Shown here piece by piece: positions 1 to 5,290 of a stretch of 6,823 nt of DNA. The notes below the pieces were generated by a model, which was not told the DNA's origin, made no database searches, and saw only the letters and a list, made by a program, of their open reading frames with translations. Position numbers and translations under genes: made by a program. Within the stretch, counting starts at the first letter, position 1; the number at the start of each line of letters is the position of its first letter. Origin of the DNA: an uncultured Sphingobium sp. (GTDB taxonomy: Bacteria > Pseudomonadota > Alphaproteobacteria > Sphingomonadales > Sphingomonadaceae); assembly GCA_913773715.1 (NCBI GenBank), contig CAJYHD010000022.1, positions 1 to 6,823 on the forward strand. Reading direction: 5' to 3'.

Positions 1-434
1 GGTCCGTTGCCACCCGCGCCTGGCATGATGCGGCCTTTAGCGATGACGGGGCTTAGTTCATCGGCACGGGGATCAAGATCGACCGCGCCAAACGCTTTGT
101 AGATCAACGCCATGATTTCCGAGGGCATGCAGCGGCTTTCGCGATCAACCCTGTCGCCCTTGCCCCGCGATTCACACGTTCCGGTGCTCGTCTCCGCGCC
201 TTCGGCGCGAGCACGTCGAGTAAGCGCTGTAGACTTGCCATCGTGCCGCCCCTTCCCAAACTGGCGATGGTGGTGCGCGACAGACCCGTTCGGCGCGATA
301 AAACTTGAAATGCAAGAATCGCTTCTGCCGCATGCCGGACAACTGCTCGGCTAGTGACCTGCCGTTTGCTGACGAGCGATCGTTCGCTTCACAGCGGCGA
401 GCGCAATGATCGCTTTTTTGTTCGGCTGTTTCAT
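1..434 (-). pseudogene. Decayed XRE-type HTH / Dam-like DNA adenine methyltransferase gene, partial at left edge
   Basis: No single frame encodes this gene, but three frames read in order give a coherent protein. An ATG at 434 opens a 27-codon frame (MKQPNKKAII...) that stops at 351. The next frame holds AEQLSGMRQKR (about 353-319). The third holds QVLSRRTGLSRTTIASLGRGG followed by ASLQRLLDVLAPKARRR, a typical XRE helix-turn-helix, and stops at 104. The first frame then resumes with GDRVDRESRCMPSEIMALIY and DLDPRADELSPVIAKGRI, which runs off the left edge. The last stretch resembles the N-terminus of phage-type DNA N6-adenine methyltransferases (remembered pattern TPPEI...FG..DLDPC...SPVIA..RI). 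Each junction fits one missing base: near 351-362, near 318-322, and in the CCCC run at 163-166. Helix 1 joined to helix 2 across the second junction restores the normal XRE spacing. No Shine-Dalgarno precedes the ATG. I am fairly sure of the HTH and less sure of the methyltransferase, whose catalytic motif would lie outside the window. Confidence 0.5.
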
Positions 435-463
435 TTGGAGACTTACTCGTCTTACATGCGAGT

Positions 464-478
464 GGTCCGGATCGGACC
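464..478. promoter_or_regulatory. Perfect 6-3-6 palindrome upstream of the histidine kinase
   Basis: GGTCCG-gat-CGGACC is an exact inverted repeat in the short space between the decayed minus-strand gene and the plus-strand kinase. Its position and dyad symmetry fit an operator for a dimeric regulator, possibly the adjacent response regulator acting on its own operon; that assignment is inference. Confidence 0.4.
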
Positions 479-484
479 TACTTG

Positions 485-496
485 ACTCTTAAGAGT
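485..496. promoter_or_regulatory. Perfect 12-bp palindrome overlapping the alternative GTG start
   Basis: ACTCTTAAGAGT is an uninterrupted self-complementary 12-mer just downstream of the 464-478 palindrome. It partly overlaps a TTGACT at 482-487 that could act as a -35 element, with a weak -10-like TCCATA at 506-511. It also covers the first two bases of the GTG at 495. These overlaps fit a control site better than coding sequence and favour the kinase start at 531. Confidence 0.35.
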
Positions 497-530
497 GACG
501 AGCGCTCCATACCGCCGAGAGGGGCATGGC

Positions 531-1961
531 TTGCAGCGCTTGTGGACCACGATCGACGAGGAAGCCTCACCAGCGAACTCGTGGTCGCACGTGGCTCTCG
601 CATGTCTGACCGGTGCGGGCGTCGTTGGCGCAGCCCAGTTGGCCTCCCGCGTGTTTGGCATCGACCTGCCGTTCATGTTCTGCATCGCAGCTACGGTCAT
701 CACTGCAGCCTACGCCGGTCTGGCCGCGACGATCGCCGCCGCCGCGATCGCCTTATCCGGAACGATCGTCCTAGCGCGAGCAGGCGATCCACTCTTCACC
801 TGGCGCAATCTGATCGTGGTCGGATCCTTTTGTCTGTGCATCGCCCTGATCGGTGAGGCGCTTCGGCGATCGCGTCTGCGCGAGCGGCGATTGTCGATCA
901 TGACGCGCCGCCGGGAGCGTACCCTTGAGGTCATGTTCAAGGCCTCTCCCGCTGTAATCCTCATCACCGATCAAGCGAACCGGATCGTTGCCGCCAACGA
1001 CGCCGCGCTTCGATTATTCTCGACGCACCGAGGCGATCTCGCCGGCGTCTCACTGGCGAATCTGGTCGGTGACATGCCGCCCGCGTCGCTGCCGATAACG
1101 TCGCATGTCGTGAATGGTCGCGAGCTGAGGCTACGAGTTAGCGCGACGCCGCTCATGCTGGCGGGACAGCAATTCCGTACCGTCTACGTCCGTGATGATA
1201 CCGAGCTGGTGAGCGCACACGAGGAGCTCGAGCGGACGCAGCGTGAGCTTTATCAGATCTCGCGTGCCACCGCGCTCGGCCAGCTTGGCTCGTCGATCGC
1301 ACACGAACTCAATCAGCCGCTTGCCATCGTCGCCAACTACGCTGGCGCAGTGCACGCGATGCTCGCTGCTGATCGACTAGATGGCGAAGGCATCCGCGCG
1401 CTTCTGGATGACATGTCGTCGCAGATCGTGCGTGCGGCCGACCTCCTGAAACGACTGCGCGGCTTCGTTGGGCGACAACGAGCCGAGCCCGCGCTGGTCA
1501 ACGCAGCAGAAGCGATCGGCGACGCGATCAGGTTGGGTGCCTTGGCGGTCAAGGACGTTCGCGCGGAACTGGGCGTCAGGCTGGACCTGGGCACGCAGAG
1601 CATGGTGGTCGACGCTGTTCAACTGCAGCAGGTCGTGTTGAACCTGATCATCAACGCCGGTGATGCGATACGACAGAAAGCCGCCAGACGCATCCGCGTG
1701 CACGCCTGGGCCGAGCCGGCAGCGATTTTCCTGGCTGTGAGCGACAACGGCCCCGGTCTGCCGCTGGGGATGCGGGAGACCGCATTTGCTCCATTCCAAT
1801 CAACCAAGGAGCACGGTGTCGGCATAGGTCTCGCGATCTGCCGAACGATCATCGACGCGCATGGCGGCCGCATCTGGTGCGAAACCGATCCAGAGATCGG
1901 TGGAGCACGCTTCGTGTTGAGTTTGCCAAGGGCGGAAGGAGAGCAAGGTGTCGGAGCTTGA
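531..1961 (+). CDS. Membrane PAS sensor histidine kinase (FixL-like, no visible heme motif)
   Basis: This is a 476-residue inner-membrane sensor kinase that should autophosphorylate and pass phosphate to the regulator encoded next. Three to four hydrophobic segments (about residues 19-43, 46-81 and 93-112) form a DUF4118/KdpD-like membrane part. A PAS-like domain follows (about 132-224), then a short charged helix. The HisKA domain carries phosphoacceptor His258 in SIAHELNQPLAIVANY. The ATPase domain has an N box with Asn375 (LNLIINAGDAI), Asp405 in SDNGPGLP, and GVGIGLAI near 428-436. The H box and 'QPL' are typical of the FixL/DctB-like group. I chose TTG 531 because GAGAGGGG at 517-524 is a well-spaced Shine-Dalgarno. 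The longer GTG start at 495 (488 residues) has no such site and lies in a palindrome. The stop overlaps the regulator gene by 14 bases, so the two are translationally coupled. The signal is unknown. Confidence 0.9.
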   Translation: MQRLWTTIDEEASPANSWSHVALACLTGAGVVGAAQLASRVFGIDLPFMFCIAATVITAAYAGLAATIAAAAIALSGTIVLARAGDPLFTWRNLIVVGSFCLCIALIGEALRRSRLRERRLSIMTRRRERTLEVMFKASPAVILITDQANRIVAANDAALRLFSTHRGDLAGVSLANLVGDMPPASLPITSHVVNGRELRLRVSATPLMLAGQQFRTVYVRDDTELVSAHEELERTQRELYQISRATALGQLGSSIAHELNQPLAIVANYAGAVHAMLAADRLDGEGIRALLDDMSSQIVRAADLLKRLRGFVGRQRAEPALVNAAEAIGDAIRLGALAVKDVRAELGVRLDLGTQSMVVDAVQLQQVVLNLIINAGDAIRQKAARRIRVHAWAEPAAIFLAVSDNGPGLPLGMRETAFAPFQSTKEHGVGIGLAICRTIIDAHGGRIWCETDPEIGGARFVLSLPRAEGEQGVGA

Positions 1962-2568
1962 TTGTCCCGTCTACATCATCGACGACGAGCCTGAGATGTG
2001 CCGGTCGCTGGCGCTTCTTCTCGCAACCGGAGGCATGCCAGCGCGTTCTTTCGGCAGTGCCGATCTGTTTCTCGACACGCTCGACCACCTCGCTGCGGGT
2101 GTGATCGTGTGCGACGTGCTCATGCCAGGTACGTCCGGCATTGAACTGTTCGAGCATCTACATCGTCGCGATCGACATGATCCTGTCATCGTCATAGCCG
2201 GCCACGCCGACATACCCCTGGCGGTCGAGGCAATGCGCGCCGGCGCCGTCGACTTTCTCGAGAAACCGTTCGAGTCCGATGTCATCTTGGACGCGGTCAC
2301 ATCGGCTCGGCGTCGCAGCGACAACGACGAAACGAAGAACGGCCTTTCGCATCGATTGTCGCGTCGCGAGCGGCAGGTACTCGAACTGGTGATCGCGGGG
2401 GCGACCAGCAAGGAAGCCGCGCGACAGCTTGGCATCAGCCCTCGCACGGTCGAGACGTATCGAACCAAGCTGATCGAAAAGACCGGAGCACGCAGCACTG
2501 CACAGCTGGTTAGATTAGGTCTGGAGGCCGGACTGGCATCAGCCGGACTGCCGCACCTCGCTTCGTGA
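1948..2568 (+). CDS. FixJ/NarL-family response regulator with LuxR-type HTH output
   Basis: This 206-residue regulator is the probable phosphorylation partner of the kinase just upstream. The receiver domain (about 6-120) has the acidic pair Asp12/Asp13, phosphoacceptor Asp56 (VCDVLMPG), Phe103 at the aromatic switch position and Lys106 in EKPF. A linker leads to a GerE/LuxR helix-turn-helix at about 137-190 (LSRRERQVLEL ... GISPRTVETYRTKL). The order and length match FixJ, StyR and TodT-type regulators. The GTG start at 1948 is supported by GGAAGGAG at 1934-1941. One departure stands out: the conserved Thr/Ser at the end of beta-4, usually in 'ITGH.D', is Ala84 here (VIAGHADI). That residue normally hydrogen-bonds the phosphoryl group during activation. 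The targets are not known; the palindromes upstream of the kinase are candidates. Confidence 0.93.
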   Translation: MSELDCPVYIIDDEPEMCRSLALLLATGGMPARSFGSADLFLDTLDHLAAGVIVCDVLMPGTSGIELFEHLHRRDRHDPVIVIAGHADIPLAVEAMRAGAVDFLEKPFESDVILDAVTSARRRSDNDETKNGLSHRLSRRERQVLELVIAGATSKEAARQLGISPRTVETYRTKLIEKTGARSTAQLVRLGLEAGLASAGLPHLAS

Positions 2569-3363
2569 CAGCTCAAGCCACAGGTCATAGGCGACACCCG
2601 GCGCTTCAAACCTCAGGGCGCTGCGTACGCGTTTACTGAAGCCGGGCAGGTCTCGCAGCACCTTCATGCCGAACCCCGACCGTAGCGTGCGCGCCGGTGG
2701 TGGTCCGTGGCGTTCGCGCCAACCGAGGTGCAGCACGCAAGGTCCTTCGTCGGAGCTGGTGACGCTCCAGCGCAGGTCTGCCCGCCCTTCTGCTACGCTG
2801 AGTGCCCCATGTCGCACGGCGTTCGCGACGAGTTCGTGCGTGATGATCGCGATCAGGTGAGCCCAGCGCGCCGCGACCAACACGGTCGAGCCCTCGAGCC
2901 TCACGTGCGGGTGAGCAGGGTCATCGATCCGCGACACGATGCGCCTGGTGACTGCTGCCACGTCGCACATGTCACCGTCGACCTCGCAACCGATCTGCGC
3001 GACCGCGTCGAGGCTGCGCAGGCGATCGATGAAGCTCGTCACGACCCGCTCGTGCGCCAACGGTTCGAGCGATTGATGAGCCAGCGATATGATGAGCGAC
3101 ACGAGATTGCGTGCCCGGTGCTGCGCTTCGTGGAGCATGAGCAGATCGACCGGTGACGCCGGCATCGCCGGAACGTGCAGAATTGCTGGTGTCAGAAGAT
3201 CGGTCAGGACGTCGATGTCCATCCCCTTGGCAGGTACGTGATCGTCGCCCGCCGACTGCTCGGCGGACCAGATGATCTTGCCCGACGGATCACGCAGGCT
3301 GACGGCGGCGGGCAAGTCTCGCAGTTCGATGGAGATAGCCTCGACTTGCGTTCTTCGTGCCAT
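2539..3363 (-). CDS. HWE-family sensor histidine kinase, orphan, lacking an obvious sensor domain
   Basis: This is a 274-residue soluble kinase of the HWE class, common in alphaproteobacteria and often tied to light sensing or the general stress response. The H box is HEAQHRARNLVSLI with His82 as phosphoacceptor. The features that name the family are present: His176 in the N box (THELVANAVRHGALS) and Trp215-x-Glu217 (GWRERHG), followed by a GFGMKVL glycine box at 230-236. The first 75 or so residues resemble at most half a PAS fold, and there is no membrane segment, so the signal input is unclear. I chose ATG 3363 because GGGAGG lies 7 bases upstream; a GTG at 3378 would add five residues and has no such site. 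The gene is convergent with the response regulator, and the last 30 bases of the two overlap. No cognate receiver or NepR/PhyR/EcfG gene is in the window. Confidence 0.88.
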   Translation of the reverse strand: MARRTQVEAISIELRDLPAAVSLRDPSGKIIWSAEQSAGDDHVPAKGMDIDVLTDLLTPAILHVPAMPASPVDLLMLHEAQHRARNLVSLIISLAHQSLEPLAHERVVTSFIDRLRSLDAVAQIGCEVDGDMCDVAAVTRRIVSRIDDPAHPHVRLEGSTVLVAARWAHLIAIITHELVANAVRHGALSVAEGRADLRWSVTSSDEGPCVLHLGWRERHGPPPARTLRSGFGMKVLRDLPGFSKRVRSALRFEAPGVAYDLWLELSRSEVRQSG

Positions 3364-3380
3364 GACTGCGCCTCCCACGC

Positions 3381-3405
3381 CGGAAGCGAAAGGCTCGCCC
3401 TTCCG
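3381..3405. repeat. Inverted repeat CGGAAG-N13-CTTCCG, copy 1
   Basis: CGGAAG at 3381-3386 and CTTCCG at 3400-3405 are exact complements 13 bases apart, lying 18-42 bases upstream of the HWE kinase ATG. The same arms with the same spacing recur at 3460-3484. This looks like an operator, or a hairpin in the kinase leader. Confidence 0.45.
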
Positions 3406-3447
3406 CTCGCCATCACTCTGGTGCTGCCGCTCGGCTCCTGTCGCAAC

Positions 3448-3463
3448 TCCGTAGGAATACGGA
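3448..3463. repeat. Hairpin TCCGTA-ggaa-TACGGA
   Basis: TCCGTA (3448-3453) and TACGGA (3458-3463) are exact complements around a 4-base loop. A third TCCGTA at 3481-3486 could pair with the same TACGGA instead, so the middle element can form either of two mutually exclusive stems. Confidence 0.4.
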
Positions 3464-3485
3464 AGACGGCGGCGCGCGCTTCCGT
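3459..3485. repeat. Inverted repeat ACGGAAG-N13-CTTCCGT, copy 2
   Basis: The arms ACGGAAG (3459-3465) and CTTCCGT (3479-3485) are perfect 7-mers around 13 GC-rich bases. The core CGGAAG-N13-CTTCCG is identical to copy 1, exactly 79 bases away. The spacer sequences of the two copies differ, so the arms and the spacing are what is conserved. Confidence 0.45.
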
Positions 3486-3769
3486 AATCGGCCGGATTTT
3501 TTCAGGCGAAAGGCAGGGGTAGCTCTCGATCCAGGAGGTGCGGTGACGATGTGTGTCGTAGCCACAGCAGCAGATTGGATCGCCGAACAACGATCGGAAC
3601 ACCGCACCTTCACCGGCGGCGCAGTGTGGATGACGCGCGGCAGGCAAGCCGGTGAACCCCTTCCTGGAAGCCGGGGCCTGATCGCCTTGCCCCCGCGCAC
3701 GAGGATCGTCGGCCTTGCTGAAGGGCTGGCCCCATCGTCGCATCGATCAGCACGACTTCCCGGCGGTGA

Positions 3770-3804
3770 CTGTCCGCGCGCGCGCTCCGCTCGTGCGCGG
3801 ACAG
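3770..3804. repeat. 10-bp inverted repeat with 15-base loop
   Basis: CTGTCCGCGC at 3770-3779 and GCGCGGACAG at 3795-3804 are exact complements. No T run follows on either strand, so an ordinary intrinsic terminator is unlikely. It could be a protein-binding site or an RNA stem in a long leader of the gene at 3985. Confidence 0.35.
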
Positions 3805-3920
3805 CACTGCGGCACTTCGTCAGCGGCTGGCGGACGCCCGCAGACGAGGTGGTGCGATCCGCACCATCCCTGTTCGGTCCGCCACTGCGGGGACGGCCAA
3901 ACCCGCGGTGACACAATGGC

Positions 3921-3945
3921 CGTGCGGCGGATGGTTCGCCGCGCG
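3921..3945 (+). promoter_or_regulatory. GC-rich hairpin in the leader of the exported-protein gene
   Basis: CGTGCGGCG and CGCCGCGCG pair as a 9-bp stem with one G-T wobble around GATGGTT. It ends 39 bases before the ATG at 3985 and leaves the ribosome binding site free. GTTCG (3934-3938) and CGAAC (3944-3948) form a competing stem. Such stems often stabilise mRNAs of abundant exported proteins; that role is inferred. Confidence 0.3.
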
Positions 3946-3984
3946 AACGATCCCGTCCGACGCGGCGGGAAACGGAGATGAGCG

Positions 3985-4560
3985 ATGAAGAAAGCACTCT
4001 ACGGCGCGATCTCGGTCCTGGCGCTCGCCATTGCGGCCCCGGCAACGGCGCAAACGTCGGGAACGGTCACCGGCGGCCTCGGCGCCGGTCTGGGCCTCGG
4101 CGGCTTTACCAACGGCGCGATCGATACCTCGTCGGTCAACGGCACCAACAGCCAGACGCTCGACATCAAGATCGACCGCGACATGTCCGCGTCCTCGGGC
4201 AGCGGCTTCGGCGGCAAGATGGACATCAACTCGGTGCCGGCTGGATCCAGCTTCGCGGTGGTCGGCGGTGCGGGTGCGTCCGGCACCTCCATCAACGCGA
4301 ACGTTGATGCAGCGAACAATGGCACGATCACGTCGACCAGCTTCAACGCGGGTCTCTACGGCGGCCTGACCAACGGCAACGCCTCACTTGCCATGCAGGT
4401 GATGAACTTCGGGCAGAGCAGCGCCGACTTCAAGCTGTCGACCAACTTCAACGCCGAGCACCAGGACGAGTTCGCGAACACGTCGCTGGATTGGACGGCG
4501 GCGGGCGCCGCGGGTGTGACCGCCTTCGGCTTCGGCTCGCTGGGCTGGAACATCGACTGA
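3985..4560 (+). CDS. Exported Gly/Ser/Asn-rich protein of unknown function
   Basis: This 191-residue protein begins with a clear Sec signal peptide: MKK, an Ala/Leu-rich core, and cleavage predicted after ATA at residue 22, before Gln23. The mature part has about 169 residues and no cysteine. It is rich in Gly, Ser, Asn, Ala and Thr, with alternating polar and nonpolar residues that suggest beta structure. It opens with a glycine-rich segment (TGGLGAGLGLGGF), later has GLYGGLTNGNASLAMQVMNFG, and ends in an aromatic/glycine tail (FGFGSLGWNID). There are no curli-type Gln/Asn repeats and no recognised domain, so I do not assign a family. A surface-layer, amyloid-like or matrix protein would fit, as inference only. 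The start is supported by GGAG at 3974-3977, 7 bases upstream. Third codon positions are strongly GC. A strong terminator follows, then a second exported protein. Confidence 0.82.
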   Translation: MKKALYGAISVLALAIAAPATAQTSGTVTGGLGAGLGLGGFTNGAIDTSSVNGTNSQTLDIKIDRDMSASSGSGFGGKMDINSVPAGSSFAVVGGAGASGTSINANVDAANNGTITSTSFNAGLYGGLTNGNASLAMQVMNFGQSSADFKLSTNFNAEHQDEFANTSLDWTAAGAAGVTAFGFGSLGWNID

Positions 4561-4570
4561 CGCGCGACCT

Positions 4571-4609
4571 GACCGGGGCAGTTTCCCTCACTGCCCCGGT
4601 CGCTTTTCT
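4571..4609 (+). terminator. Strong intrinsic terminator between the two exported-protein genes
   Basis: GACCGGGGCAG (4571-4581) and CTGCCCCGGTC (4591-4601) form a perfect 11-bp stem with a 9-base loop, followed by GCTTTTCT. It begins 11 bases after the stop of the first gene. The next gene's Shine-Dalgarno starts at 4612, only three bases after the T-rich tail, so no promoter fits between them. The second gene must depend on read-through or on a promoter inside the first gene. Confidence 0.85.
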
Positions 4610-4624
4610 GGAAGGAGATCGATC

Positions 4625-5290
4625 ATGAAGATGTTCGCCGGCGGCGTGATCGCCGTGATTGCCATTCTTCCTTTGCAGGCGACTGCGCAGCAGATGGACG
4701 CTCAATCCCAGAGCACGGTCAACGTGATGGCGATCGCCGGTCCGCAAACCAGCGTGCCCACGCGACAAGAGGTTGTATATGACGGGCACACGTGGACTAC
4801 GCCGAGCGCGCAGGGCAGCTACTTCGGGGGCGCCAACCCCTGCCTCGTTGGAACGGGAGGCGGTGCAGCGGGCGGCCCGATCGCGTTCAACATAAACGTC
4901 GGTCGGAACGACGAGGGTTGCCAGCGCCGGTCCGATGCGGCCGCGTGGCACGCGATGGGCTTCGACAACGTGGCGATCGCGCGGATGTGCCAGGACAAGA
5001 AGAGCGCCGACGCGTTCTTCTCCGCAACGGGACAGACTTGTCCCGGCGCTGCGCCGGGCCGCTACAAGCTCCAAGACGGTTCGCCAGCTCCCGCCGCGGT
5101 GCTGGTGGCGAACAGCCGGGCCATCCCCAACAATCCCAACGCGAGCCCGCTGGATCTAGCAAATCCCGCAGTGCAAGCCGCTATTCGGGCCGAAGCACAA
5201 CGTATACTTCGCAACGCAACACCCGGCGGTGCCGAGCCTACCGCATCAAGGCAACCTCGGTCGGACAATGTTGGCGCCAGCAGTCGGTAA
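4625..5290 (+). CDS. Exported four-cysteine protein of unknown function
   Basis: This 221-residue protein has a Sec signal peptide (hydrophobic core, then LQATAQ; cleavage after Ala21 or so). The mature protein opens with a polar stretch. Its central region (about 66-141) looks conserved: GGANPCLVG, a glycine-rich run, then DEGCQRRSDAAAWHAMG, AIARMCQDKKSADAFF and TGQTCPG. The four cysteines (73, 99, 122, 139) could form two periplasmic disulfides. The tail (about 150-221) is Pro/Ala/Asn-rich and probably disordered, with a helical piece near 181-197. I do not recognise a named family. AAGGAG at 4612-4617 supports the ATG. Its position directly after the first exported protein's terminator suggests a less abundant partner, such as an assembly or anchoring factor; that is inference. 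Confidence 0.82.
   Translation: MKMFAGGVIAVIAILPLQATAQQMDAQSQSTVNVMAIAGPQTSVPTRQEVVYDGHTWTTPSAQGSYFGGANPCLVGTGGGAAGGPIAFNINVGRNDEGCQRRSDAAAWHAMGFDNVAIARMCQDKKSADAFFSATGQTCPGAAPGRYKLQDGSPAPAAVLVANSRAIPNNPNASPLDLANPAVQAAIRAEAQRILRNATPGGAEPTASRQPRSDNVGASSR

Larger units (their letters stand above)
3364..3984. other. Gene-free 621-base divergent intergenic region
   Basis: This stretch separates the minus-strand HWE kinase from the plus-strand exported-protein gene. Open frames cross it on both strands, but none shows the GC-biased third positions of the neighbouring genes or a recognisable domain. It holds several inverted repeats (listed separately) and a T6 run at 3497-3502. I found no convincing sigma-70 or EcfG-type (GGAAC-N16/17-GTT) promoter. 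It must carry promoters for at least one of the flanking genes. Confidence 0.6.

Noticed and set aside
112..354. 80-codon plus-strand frame near the left edge
   Set aside because: It is antisense to the reconstructed HTH relic and has no recognisable protein features.
3481..3502. Possible intrinsic terminator before the T6 run
   Set aside because: Only a 4-bp stem (TCCG/CGGA) directly precedes the T run; the stronger stem ends 11 bases too early.
3596..3625. GGAAC resembling the -35 of an EcfG stress promoter
   Set aside because: No GTT element occurs 16-17 bases downstream, so the promoter is incomplete.
3543..3911. Plus-strand open frame with AGGAGG just upstream (GTG 3543 or ATG 3549)
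   Set aside because: The ribosome site is good, but third-position GC is only about the background level, the C-terminal half is an Arg/Pro-rich shadow-like sequence crossing a large inverted repeat, and no domain is visible.
3413..4045. 210-codon minus-strand open frame
   Set aside because: Very Arg/Pro/Ser-rich, no domain, and it overlaps the start of the well-supported exported-protein gene. Long empty frames like this are expected in GC-rich DNA.
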